DNA of 28,384 nucleotides from an uncultured Alcaligenaceae bacterium (GTDB lineage Bacteria > Pseudomonadota > Gammaproteobacteria > Burkholderiales > Burkholderiaceae_B): the NCBI GenBank assembly GCA_937952975.1, contig CALFXX010000143.1:1-28384 (forward strand), in the 5' to 3' direction. The notes beneath the pieces are model-generated. The model ran no database searches. It saw nothing but the letters and a program-made list of their open reading frames with translations, and was not told the DNA's origin. Below are positions 1 through 7,728 of the stretch, one piece after another. The number at the start of each line of letters is the position of its first letter. The first letter of the stretch is position 1. The translations under genes were made by a program, and so were the position numbers.

Positions 1-563
1 GCCGAACCCGCCAGCATCTGCCACAAGGCATCCGAGCGGTCGCGCTTAGCCAACGCCCAAATTGGCTGGAGTCGATCCACTTGCTGGGCGGCTTTGACGT
101 CTTCGATCGCGACGATACGACTCGCAATCTTCCAGACACCTTGTCTACACTCCATGCGGTCAATGTAGCGACACAGAAGCTCAACCACAACCTTTTTGCC
201 CTCTTGCAGAGGCTCGTCGCCCAGCCATAACTTGATCGTTTCAAGTGCCTCGTGGCCGTAACGCTGATATGCAACACAGTAGGTTTCAGCCACTGCGACG
301 TTGTCGCTTAAAAAATCGATCTTGCAGTTTCCAATGAAGTGCATCGATTGCTCGATCGTTTGATGCCGACGTTCAAGCCATTCAATAAAACCGTCAACAT
401 TGCCTTTGTAGCCGCCATGATCGTCATAGGCATCTTCATGGTAAGCCGCGCGAACTAAATCCCATTCGCAACGATCAACACCGCGGCAATACGACACCAA
501 GGTGTCTTTGATACGTTCTTTATTCAATAGCTGTTTTAAACCGTCTGTTGTGACCGAATCCAT
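1..563 (-). CDS. SnoaL-like (NTF2-fold) protein, 3' end cut by window edge
   Basis: The visible 187 residues open without interruption from an ATG at 563 to the window edge. The N-terminal stretch reads RIKDTLVSYCRGVDR, followed by a YHEDAYDDHG motif around residues 41-50. This matches the SnoaL_4 group of small NTF2-fold proteins, which includes cyclases, isomerases and proteins related to ring-hydroxylating dioxygenase beta subunits. No metal centre or cofactor site is visible, and the substrate cannot be read from the sequence. The gene follows the acyl-CoA ligase on the same strand after a 6-base gap. Its ribosome binding site (AAAGGAT) lies in the last codons of that ligase, so the two are probably translationally coupled. 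SnoaL_4 proteins often accompany monooxygenases and CoA ligases in steroid or aromatic catabolism; a role here is inference. Confidence 0.75.
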   Translation of the reverse strand, partial: MDSVTTDGLKQLLNKERIKDTLVSYCRGVDRCEWDLVRAAYHEDAYDDHGGYKGNVDGFIEWLERRHQTIEQSMHFIGNCKIDFLSDNVAVAETYCVAYQRYGHEALETIKLWLGDEPLQEGKKVVVELLCRYIDRMECRQGVWKIASRIVAIEDVKAAQQVDRLQPIWALAKRDRSDALWQMLAGS

Positions 564-569
564 CGCTTT

Positions 570-2321
570 TTATCCTTTATTCTGGTTTGTAGACATTACC
601 CGCAAACGTGCACGCAGTAATTCTTTTTGGATTTTTCCGGTGGGCGTCATAGGCAAGGCCTCAACAAAATAGCACTCGACCGGGATTTTGAAGCTCGCGA
701 TCTTGCCTTTACAGTGACCGATAATGTGCTCTGCCAGTTTTGGACCCGAAGGCGCGCTCACAATAAAGGCAACCGGCACCTCAGACAAGCGAGGATCTTG
801 CTTACCCACTACCGCCACATACTCGACGCCTGCCAGTGTTGCAATCAAACCTTCAATCTCAGCCGGTGAAACGTTTTCGCCACCCACTTTCAACATGTCC
901 TTTAGCCTGACCACAAAGCGCACATGGCCATCTGCGCGCAAGATCCCAGCATCACCACTTTTGTACCAACCCTCTTGATCAAACACCTGCTCGGTGGCTT
1001 CGGGTTGATTGTGATAACCGATCATGCGACTGTATGACCGAACCTGTATTTCACCCACCTCGCCGGTGGCGACGGGTTGTTGAGTTTCGGGATTGATGAC
1101 ACGCAGCTCAACACCGGGTAAGGGATAGCCACTGGCCGCACAGCGTTGTTCAAGATTTGCGTCTTGAGGGGTTAAGGTCACCCCGCCCCACAACTCGGTG
1201 ACGCCATAACCCGATAAGGTTGGGCAGACTTTACTTTGTGCGGCCTGAGCAAGCTCGATGGTTGAATCGGCACCAACGGTCAAGGTACCAAACCTCAGAC
1301 TGCTGATGTCAGAGGGCTTTTTAGCAAGCGCCAGCATGAAGTCATTAAAGTGTGCGTCAAAACCATGCACCACCGTGACCCGATGCTTGGCGATCAATTC
1401 AAGCGCCTGATCGACCTGAAAACCGCTCATGATGACTTGTGCGCCACCACACATAAACGACATGATCATCGAATAGCTGATGGCGTACACATGAAAGAGC
1501 GGTAAGTAAGTGAGCTGGATATCGCTTGCCTGCAATTGCATCGCTTCAGCACGATCAAAACATAAGCGCATGCCGTTGTGGCTGAGTAGCACCCCCTTAG
1601 GGTGACCGGTTGTACCCGAGGTGTAAACGATGAGGGCTGTGTCGGTTGGCTGAGGTGTCACCGCAGAGCGCAAATGTTGATCAGCATCATTTGAATGACG
1701 TTGATCAGTAAGATCCTTAGAGTCAATCGACCCAATCTGCTCGCTCTGATCGTTAGATTCGTTCCGACCACAAGCGATGAGAGCACTCGGTTGACTCTGT
1801 TTTCCAAGATTCCTAAAAGAATCCCAAACTATGGCTCCCGGGATCTTTGAATCTCCCATCATGACTATGCGTTTTAAGCTTGGCACAGCATCCGAAGTCA
1901 GCAAGCCCTGCGCATCTGCAGATATTTGTCCCAACGCTTCAAGCAAGATCGCGTCAAAATTAACGGGGCCACTCTTGCCGGCAGAAATTAATAGTACGCT
2001 GCCAGAGTTCTTTAAAGTGAACGCCAAGTCTTGTGTGCGATAGCGGGTATTGAGTGGTACTGCGACCGCACCGATTTTGATCACTGCAAACAACAGACAT
2101 TCGAGCATTGCACTGTTGGTCAACCAGAGCGCAACGCGATCACCCTTTTTAACGCCCAACGCTTGAAGCGCGTGCGCAAGCTGAGCGACCTCTTGAGCAA
2201 CCTCTAGATAGCTCCAGCTGTTACCTTCAAAGGTGAAAGCATGACGCTCGCCCCAGCGCTGTGCCGCCAACGCGGGTAGATCTCCGATCAAGTCACAATA
2301 GATGAATGGTGCAGTCATCAT
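570..2321 (-). CDS. AMP-dependent acyl-CoA synthetase/ligase (ANL superfamily) with polar insert
   Basis: An adenylate-forming enzyme expected to activate a carboxylic acid with ATP and join it to coenzyme A in the cytoplasm. Motifs in order are the P-loop TSGTTGHPKG (residues 234-243), GYGVTE (371-376), GWYKSGD (451-457), the hinge VRLKDMLKVGGENV (471-484) and catalytic Lys563 in PTGKIQKELLR. All are intact, so activity is likely. At 583 residues it is longer than the usual 500-550, because residues about 183-226 form an Asp/Ser/Gln-rich insert immediately before the P-loop strand. Two ATG codons are adjacent at the start, and a GTGGAAA sequence upstream is a weak ribosome binding site. It is co-transcribed with the SnoaL-like gene and diverges from the Baeyer-Villiger monooxygenase. 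The acid substrate is unknown; medium-chain, aromatic or steroid side-chain acids are all possible. Confidence 0.9.
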   Translation of the reverse strand: MMTAPFIYCDLIGDLPALAAQRWGERHAFTFEGNSWSYLEVAQEVAQLAHALQALGVKKGDRVALWLTNSAMLECLLFAVIKIGAVAVPLNTRYRTQDLAFTLKNSGSVLLISAGKSGPVNFDAILLEALGQISADAQGLLTSDAVPSLKRIVMMGDSKIPGAIVWDSFRNLGKQSQPSALIACGRNESNDQSEQIGSIDSKDLTDQRHSNDADQHLRSAVTPQPTDTALIVYTSGTTGHPKGVLLSHNGMRLCFDRAEAMQLQASDIQLTYLPLFHVYAISYSMIMSFMCGGAQVIMSGFQVDQALELIAKHRVTVVHGFDAHFNDFMLALAKKPSDISSLRFGTLTVGADSTIELAQAAQSKVCPTLSGYGVTELWGGVTLTPQDANLEQRCAASGYPLPGVELRVINPETQQPVATGEVGEIQVRSYSRMIGYHNQPEATEQVFDQEGWYKSGDAGILRADGHVRFVVRLKDMLKVGGENVSPAEIEGLIATLAGVEYVAVVGKQDPRLSEVPVAFIVSAPSGPKLAEHIIGHCKGKIASFKIPVECYFVEALPMTPTGKIQKELLRARLRVMSTNQNKG

Positions 2322-2507
2322 TAGATATTTCCACTAAAACTAACCAAGATCAAGGCATCTTGCATAAACACAGAATGGTGCGCCGCCGCAATTGCATTGA
2401 TATCAACGCAGCGCCGCAATTTCAGGGCCTCAAATAACGAGCCCGCGAGCGAAAAACTGTAGACTTGTTACATTGAGGTCTGCCGGTCACCACGTTGTTA
2501 CTCACCT
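2322..2507. promoter_or_regulatory. Divergent intergenic region with palindrome and direct repeats
   Basis: This 186-base gap separates the ligase (leftward) from the flavin monooxygenase (rightward), so it must hold both promoters. It contains a perfect 10-base palindrome TTGATATCAA at 2397-2406, flanked by two direct copies of CGCCGCAATT at 2384-2393 and 2412-2421. The layout suggests a dimeric regulator binding between the two genes. No regulator gene lies beside it. Core promoter boxes could not be assigned with confidence. Confidence 0.35.
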
Positions 2508-4592
2508 ATGTCGCACACAGATTTCAGCTTGATCCGCGCTCGCCTTGAGGGTGCAAATCCCGTCCCACTAGCGATGTCACTCATTCACATGACGGGTGAT
2601 CTGTCCTTACTTGCGCACATCACGCCGCACATTCGCGGCGCCTGGGAGCATCTTGAATCGATCCCCCCTGAACTCGCGAGCGATATCCGCGATCGTATGG
2701 CTGCCTGTATGGTTGAGATGAGCAAAGGTGGCACGCCGATCATGGCACAGCCCTCAAGCCAAGTCATACAAAAAATGATGGGCGCAGCCGTTGGTGAACA
2801 AGTGTCTGAAGCCTACGTACCAATGTTGCTTGAGCAAGTCGGTCTGCAGGTTAGCGATCAGCACATGTTAAACCGTGCACTTCCAGTTGACCCAATTGCA
2901 CGCACTGACTCTGGCGAAGGAATCCACTTAGCCGGCCGAACTGAAGCTAAAACAAACGCCTTGCACGTTGTCATTATTGGCGCCGGTGCCTCGGGCCTGT
3001 GCGCTGCCATCCAACTTGGCAAACTTGGTATCCCCTACACAATCTTTGAAAAGAACGCTGAGGTCGGTGGCACTTGGTACGAGAATCGCTACCCAGGTTG
3101 CGCGGTGGATACGCCCAATCATTTTTATCAATTCTCATTTGAGCCCAACAACAACTGGCCAAACTACTTTTCGCAACGTGACGCGATTCAAGCGTATCTA
3201 CAACATTGCGCTGATAAGTATGAGGTACGCAAACACATTCGCTTTAACACTGAAGTGTCGTCAGCTGTGTTTGATGAAGCGACGCAAACCTGGTCTATTC
3301 AGGCAACGAGCAAGACAACCAAGCAAACAACTCAGCAACCAAGTGTGCGGGCTGCGCAACAAAGCACTGCTCGGACTCGGGCACATCATCAAGAAACCGC
3401 CAAGACGCCAGACCACACAACGTGCCAGACGGCTGATAAAGCCGAAGGCGTTGAGTACCTTCAAGCAAACGCAGTCATCTGCGCAGTCGGTCAGCTCAAC
3501 CGCCCAGCGATCCCAAAGCTACCGGGCCTTGAACAGTACCAAGGTCAAGTCATTCACACCGCCCAGTGGCCTGACCAGATCGATTTAACAGGCAAAAAAG
3601 TTGCCTTGATCGGCACCGGAGCTAGTGCCGTACAAGTGGGCCCCGCCATCGCCGCGCAAGTTGAATCACTTACCGTTTTACAACGCTCAGGCAGTTGGGT
3701 GGTGCGCAGACCAAACATCGACGGTGTGGTCGGCGAGGATACCAAGTGGGTACTAAACAACGTGCCCTTCTATGCCCCCTGGTATCGCTTTCAATTATTT
3801 TGGGCCTTTGGTGATGGCTTGTTTGAGGCGCTCAAAATCGACCCCACCTGGCAAGGCGGCTCTGAATCGATCAGCGCGTTTAACGCGCGCCTGCGCGAAA
3901 GCATGATGAAACATATTCGTCGCGAACTGGCTGACCGTGACGATTTACTCAAGAAGGTCGTGCCTGATTTTCCGCCGTTTGGTAAGCGCGTGTTGGGCGA
4001 TGCAGGTTGGTACAGCATGCTCAAGCGTGAAAACGTACGTCTTGAAACAGGTGCGATCAAGCAGGTGCACGCCAAGGCCGTTGAACTTGAGGATGGCACG
4101 TTGATTGAAGCCGACATACTTGTGATGGCAACCGGCTTTCAGGCGGGTCGCATGTTGTGGCCCATGGATATTCAAGGCCGCGGTGGTGTCACGATCAGAC
4201 AAAAATGGGGCGATGATGACCCTAGGGCTTTCTTAGGGATCACGGCACCTGAGTTTCCGAATTTTTTTATGATGTATGGGCCTAATACCAATATTGGTCA
4301 CGGCGGCAGCGCCCTCTTTTTGGCCGAGTGCCAAACCCGTTATTTCATGGGCTTAATCCAGGCCTTACGCACCCAACCAATCCGTTCAGTCGATTGTCGT
4401 CAAGACGTACATGATCGTTACAACCAAGAGATTGATCAACTGCTCGGGCAACTATCCTGGAGCCACCCTTCGGTCTCGACCTGGTACAAAAATGCAAAGG
4501 GTCGCATCGTCACCAATCAACCTTGGAGCCTGCTTGACTATTGGCGCTTAACCTACAAGGCTCAGCTGTCTGATTACCATCAAGTCAGTTAG
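2508..4592 (+). CDS. Flavin-containing Baeyer-Villiger type monooxygenase (4-hydroxyacetophenone monooxygenase-like)
   Basis: Predicted FAD- and NADPH-dependent cytoplasmic monooxygenase that would insert one oxygen atom beside a ketone to give an ester or lactone. The FAD Rossmann motif GAGASG is at residues 158-163, the class motif GGTWYENRYPG at 187-197, and the Baeyer-Villiger fingerprint at 344-356 (YQGQVIHTAQWPD, with Tyr for the usual Phe). The NADPH Rossmann motif GTGASA is at 369-374. The extra N-terminal domain of about 150 residues matches the architecture of 4-hydroxyacetophenone monooxygenase (HapE, about 640 residues) rather than cyclohexanone monooxygenase. Residues about 266-313 form a Thr/Gln/Ala-rich insert between two conserved strands, which explains the length of 694. 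The next two genes run the same way and encode an oxidoreductase and a hydrolase, suggesting a ketone degradation cassette. The substrate is not identifiable. Confidence 0.88.
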   Translation: MSHTDFSLIRARLEGANPVPLAMSLIHMTGDLSLLAHITPHIRGAWEHLESIPPELASDIRDRMAACMVEMSKGGTPIMAQPSSQVIQKMMGAAVGEQVSEAYVPMLLEQVGLQVSDQHMLNRALPVDPIARTDSGEGIHLAGRTEAKTNALHVVIIGAGASGLCAAIQLGKLGIPYTIFEKNAEVGGTWYENRYPGCAVDTPNHFYQFSFEPNNNWPNYFSQRDAIQAYLQHCADKYEVRKHIRFNTEVSSAVFDEATQTWSIQATSKTTKQTTQQPSVRAAQQSTARTRAHHQETAKTPDHTTCQTADKAEGVEYLQANAVICAVGQLNRPAIPKLPGLEQYQGQVIHTAQWPDQIDLTGKKVALIGTGASAVQVGPAIAAQVESLTVLQRSGSWVVRRPNIDGVVGEDTKWVLNNVPFYAPWYRFQLFWAFGDGLFEALKIDPTWQGGSESISAFNARLRESMMKHIRRELADRDDLLKKVVPDFPPFGKRVLGDAGWYSMLKRENVRLETGAIKQVHAKAVELEDGTLIEADILVMATGFQAGRMLWPMDIQGRGGVTIRQKWGDDDPRAFLGITAPEFPNFFMMYGPNTNIGHGGSALFLAECQTRYFMGLIQALRTQPIRSVDCRQDVHDRYNQEIDQLLGQLSWSHPSVSTWYKNAKGRIVTNQPWSLLDYWRLTYKAQLSDYHQVS

Positions 4593-4632
4593 TTGTATGC
4601 TCTCGCTTATTCAAAACGCCTAAGGGTACGAA

Positions 4633-5610
4633 ATGCTGTCATATTGGATGCAAACCGTTGAAAACAAAACGGTGCTCGAACAACGCACCATCGATATCCC
4701 AACGCCAGGCCCTAAACAGATTTTGGTGCGCCTACATGCCGCTAGCCTAAACCGCGGTGAGTTCGTGATTGGTCACGGTTTACACAAAGGCGGTCAGGCC
4801 AACCCCATCGGTATGGAGGGCGCAGGCGTTGTCACCGCACTTGGCAGTGAGGTCAAAGGCATCGCAGTGGGTGACCGCGTCATGGGCCGTTGCCGCGGCG
4901 CGTTTGCTGAATACGCCTGTATGGATAGCGTCGAAGCCCTTCCAGTGCCAGCTAATTTAAGTTTTGAACAAGCGGCTAGCGTGCCGCTCACCTTTTTAGT
5001 GGTGCACGATATGCTATCGCTGCAAGGCAAGCTTCAAGCAAACGAATGGCTACTGATTCACGGCGTGTCATCAGGCGTTGGTGTCGCCGCCCTGCAAACG
5101 GCAAAAGCCATGGGCGCTAAAGTCATTGGCACGTCAGGTTCGCCTGAAAAACTCGCACGTTTAAAAGAGCACGGCTTAGACCTGCCCCTGTGCTTGCGCG
5201 GCTCAGGCTTTGAAGGCCCCGTGATGGAAGCAACCGGAGGCAAAGGTGCCGACCTAGTAGTCGATACCGTTGGTGGCTCGGTCTTTGCAGAGAGCATTCG
5301 CTGCATGGCGTTTGAAGCGCGCTTTGCGATGGTGGGTTATGTGGATGGCGTACTGTCAGCCGAGCTCGATCTGTTAGCCCTGCATTCAAAACGCTTGCGA
5401 TTGTTTGGCGTGTCAAACAAGTTGCGTTCAGCCGAACAGCGGGCTGCATTCTTACCCGAATTCACAGCCGAAGTTTTACCTGCGATTGCAGATGGTCGTA
5501 TCAAACCTTTGGTGGATCATGTCTTCGCGTTTGAACAACTGGCGCAAGCCAAAGACATGATGGAAACAAATAAGCATGTTGGCAAAATCGTTTTACGCAT
5601 GCCTGTTTAG
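4633..5610 (+). CDS. Zinc-free MDR oxidoreductase, quinone oxidoreductase-like
   Basis: A member of the medium-chain dehydrogenase/reductase superfamily at its normal length of 325 residues. It would use NADPH to reduce a quinone, an enone or an enoyl group in the cytoplasm. The N-terminal GroES-like domain lacks the zinc ligands: the position where zinc alcohol dehydrogenases have GHE reads GMEGAGVV (residues 60-67). The Rossmann nucleotide loop is GVSSGVGVAALQ (144-155), as in quinone oxidoreductases. An AAGGG ribosome binding site precedes the ATG. The gene follows the monooxygenase by 40 bases and overlaps the next gene by 35 bases, so the three form an operon. It may reduce an unsaturated intermediate of the same pathway; that role is inference. 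Confidence 0.85.
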   Translation: MLSYWMQTVENKTVLEQRTIDIPTPGPKQILVRLHAASLNRGEFVIGHGLHKGGQANPIGMEGAGVVTALGSEVKGIAVGDRVMGRCRGAFAEYACMDSVEALPVPANLSFEQAASVPLTFLVVHDMLSLQGKLQANEWLLIHGVSSGVGVAALQTAKAMGAKVIGTSGSPEKLARLKEHGLDLPLCLRGSGFEGPVMEATGGKGADLVVDTVGGSVFAESIRCMAFEARFAMVGYVDGVLSAELDLLALHSKRLRLFGVSNKLRSAEQRAAFLPEFTAEVLPAIADGRIKPLVDHVFAFEQLAQAKDMMETNKHVGKIVLRMPV

Positions 5611-6190
5611 TATTTGCTTGCTTGGGCTGAGCAGCATGACACAACCCGTTTGTGCACAGCTTAGGCCCGAGCTTGCACCGCCTGAAGTCATGATGCTGGG
5701 TGACTCGATCACTGAAGCCGGCCCGTGGCAGGCACTGTTTCCAAAAACGCGTATTGTGAATCGTGGTGTATCGGGATACACCACCTACGACCTCTTGCGT
5801 GAGATGAAAGCAACGGTAGCGTTACGTCCAGCCAAAGTATTTTTGATGATCGGCATCAATGATTTGCTCAGACGCGCAACAGTTGAACAAACGTTTAAGC
5901 AGTACACCTTGATCGTTGATGAGCTTCAAAAAAATAAAATTACGGTTGTGATGCAAGCCACGCTTGAATGCTCGCGTCCGCAATGCGGCAGCGCCGTTGA
6001 GTCCGTCAGATCATTGAATCAAAAGCTTCAAGCCTTTGCGGTTGCACGCAATATTCAGTGGCTAGATTTGAATCCCGGTCTGGCAAATGATGAGCAAGGC
6101 CTGTTGCCGAAGTACACCTGGGATGGTTTGCACCTTTCTAAGCCTGCTTACTTGTACTGGGCCGAGCGCTTGAAAGGGTTTATTCAATGA
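5576..6190 (+). CDS. Secreted SGNH/GDSL-family hydrolase
   Basis: A 204-residue lipase/acylhydrolase-type esterase with an N-terminal signal peptide (hydrophobic residues about 8-20, likely cut after VCA at 27), so it acts outside the cytoplasm. All four SGNH blocks are visible: GDS with nucleophile Ser44, the Gly in NRGVSGY (62-68), GIND with Asn95, and DGLH with Asp183 and His186. The start at 5576 lies inside the oxidoreductase gene in another frame. It is preferred because the next Met (residue 21) would remove the hydrophobic core of the signal peptide. The family includes arylesterases and thioesterase I/lysophospholipase (TesA-like). It could hydrolyse an ester product of the pathway, but its extracytoplasmic location argues for acting on an incoming ester or on lipids. 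Confidence 0.85.
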   Translation: MLAKSFYACLFSICLLGLSSMTQPVCAQLRPELAPPEVMMLGDSITEAGPWQALFPKTRIVNRGVSGYTTYDLLREMKATVALRPAKVFLMIGINDLLRRATVEQTFKQYTLIVDELQKNKITVVMQATLECSRPQCGSAVESVRSLNQKLQAFAVARNIQWLDLNPGLANDEQGLLPKYTWDGLHLSKPAYLYWAERLKGFIQ

Positions 6191-6225
6191 GGCATGACTA
6201 GCCAACGTCGTGCCGAACTGCTCAT

Positions 6226-6280
6226 CCATGTATTTTGTTATTTTTTAATCAAAATTACATGGTTAACTAAAAATGTAATT
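6226..6280. repeat. AT-rich overlapping inverted repeats
   Basis: Two overlapping inverted repeats lie between the hydrolase and the convergent ATPase gene. CCATGTATTTTG (6226-6237) pairs imperfectly with CAAAATTACATGG (6250-6262). AATTACAT (6253-6260) pairs perfectly with ATGTAATT (6273-6280). They share the middle arm, so the two hairpins are mutually exclusive. They may act as a weak bidirectional terminator, though there is no clean T-tract. The block is clearly richer in A and T than the flanking genes. Confidence 0.4.
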
Positions 6281-6303
6281 CTGATTTGGAGTGATACACC
6301 GCA

Positions 6304-7488
6304 CTACAACCACTGATCAGGCGCACTGAGTAAAAAATCAGCAACCGGGATACCACCAGTACCAACGACTAAAGGCTGACTGCCCTGATAACTTTGAGTA
6401 AATTTCTTTAGCCCAGCCAGGGATCCTTTATGACGGCCGCTTTTAACCTCGATGGCCGTCACTTTGTCGCCCTGACTCAATACAAAATCGACCTCATCGC
6501 TGCGCTCGCGCCAGTATTGCAGCTCGACCCCTGAAGACTTGTAATTGTGCAGGTGTGCTCCAACGGCAGACTCAACGAGTCGCCCCCAAAGCTCTCGATC
6601 ATTCATCGCTGCTTCATGAGTCATCCCTAGCTGCGCGCTGATGAAAGCAGAATTTAACGCCTGCAGCTTAGGGCTTGAGGCTCGACTGCGCGCTTGATCA
6701 CCGGCAAACTTTTCGATCCCAGTCAACATCCACGCGCCACCAAGTAACGTCAGATAGTTTGAGAGCGTCGTAGTGTTGCCGGCGTCCTGCAGTTGTCCGA
6801 TCATTTTTTGAAACGATAAAATCTGACCTGAGTAATGACATCCTAAAACAAACAGCCTGCGCAACAACGCGGGCTTATCAATACGACTTAACTGTAAGAC
6901 GTCTCGCGTAAGCGTTGGCTCAATAATCGAGTCAAGTACATAGTCGCACCAACGGGCCTCATCTGCAATCAACGAGGCCGCGCCTGGATAGCCACCAAAG
7001 TAAATGAACTGCTCAAGACTCCAACCAAACGCGTCGCGCATTTCGGCGAACGACCAGTGCGGCACGCGAATCAATTCAAAACGGCCGGCAAGGCTTTCGC
7101 TGACCCCTTGTTGCATTAAGAACTGAGACGAACCCAACAAGACCACGCGTAACGGATGAGATGACCCAACTTGAAAACTATCTTCATCCCAAAGCATTTT
7201 GATCACTTCAGACCAACGCTGAACCTTGTGCACTTCATCTAGCACCAAGACGCAGGGTTGGTTTTGACTGACTCGCCGAGCGATATCCCACTGCTGCTGC
7301 ACCCAACCCGCATCGGGGCTGCTCGGCAAATCGGCCGAGGCGTAGTGACCGACACCCTCAAAACTAGCGATCGCTTGTCTTGCAAGCGTGGTTTTGCCCA
7401 CCTGGCGTGGTCCAGACAAAATCTGCATGAACCGGCGAGGTTCTTGCAGGCGTTTACAAAGCGTGGGGTACTGCAAGCGATTGAACAT
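6304..7488 (-). CDS. Stand-alone AAA-type ATPase with DUF4143 domain
   Basis: A 394-residue protein of the COG1373 type. The N-terminal ATPase core has Walker A GPRQVGKTT (residues 26-34) and Walker B LVLDEVHK (81-88). The C-terminal DUF4143 region has a nuclease-like pattern with Glu305, Asp334 in EVDFVL, and Glu347/Lys349 in IEVKSG, resembling a PD-(D/E)XK fold. The family is widespread, patchily distributed and of uncertain function; links to mobile elements or defence have been suggested. The gene stands alone, is convergent with the hydrolase, and is bounded on both sides by AT-rich repeats, which fits lateral acquisition. A repeated operator-like array overlaps its promoter. Whether the nuclease-like residues are active cannot be told from sequence. 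Confidence 0.85.
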   Translation of the reverse strand: MFNRLQYPTLCKRLQEPRRFMQILSGPRQVGKTTLARQAIASFEGVGHYASADLPSSPDAGWVQQQWDIARRVSQNQPCVLVLDEVHKVQRWSEVIKMLWDEDSFQVGSSHPLRVVLLGSSQFLMQQGVSESLAGRFELIRVPHWSFAEMRDAFGWSLEQFIYFGGYPGAASLIADEARWCDYVLDSIIEPTLTRDVLQLSRIDKPALLRRLFVLGCHYSGQILSFQKMIGQLQDAGNTTTLSNYLTLLGGAWMLTGIEKFAGDQARSRASSPKLQALNSAFISAQLGMTHEAAMNDRELWGRLVESAVGAHLHNYKSSGVELQYWRERSDEVDFVLSQGDKVTAIEVKSGRHKGSLAGLKKFTQSYQGSQPLVVGTGGIPVADFLLSAPDQWL

Positions 7489-7493
7489 TACAA

Positions 7494-7543
7494 TTTACTC
7501 AGTGTATTGAGTAATTTTACACGACACATTGAGTAATTTGTAA
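7494..7543 (-). promoter_or_regulatory. Putative promoter and TTACTCA operator array of the ATPase gene
   Basis: Read on the minus strand, a -35-like TTACAA (7538-7543) is followed after 18 bases by a -10-like TAAAAT (7514-7519), shortly upstream of the ATG at 7488. Three copies of TTACTCA or its complement overlap these boxes, at 7495-7501, 7508-7514 and 7530-7536. The first two form an inverted repeat with a 6-base spacer. The second and third sit in a 12-base direct repeat (ATTGAGTAATTT on the plus strand, 7506-7517 and 7528-7539) exactly 22 bases apart, about two helix turns. This looks like cooperative repressor binding, possibly autoregulation. Confidence 0.45.
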
Positions 7544-7728
7544 TTTGACCGTGAAACATGGCTACACCTGCAGCGGAAATATCCTATAAATCCTTTAATT
7601 ATTAGTGCTTTACGTGATCCTAATCGCCATATCAACCCGAAACACGGTGTCATCAGACTCCATGTTATTCAGGCGTAATTACCCAACCGTATTCCTCGAC
7701 GATCAAACGACTCAGTCAACCGCCCTAA

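Noticed and set aside
3303..3446. Possible frameshift creating the odd Thr/Gln-rich monooxygenase segment
   Set aside because: Conserved motifs before (GGTWYENRYPG) and after (YQGQVIHTAQWPD) are in the same frame, and no other frame of the segment looks like the missing family sequence.
2968..3588. A 206-codon open frame overlapping the monooxygenase in another frame
   Set aside because: It shows no domain, is Arg/Thr-rich and lies within a gene with clear conserved motifs on both sides in the other frame. It is a by-product of coding bias.
6304..7488. Toxin-antitoxin or defence operon around the ATPase
   Set aside because: No partner gene lies next to it on the same strand; only the single ATPase gene is present.
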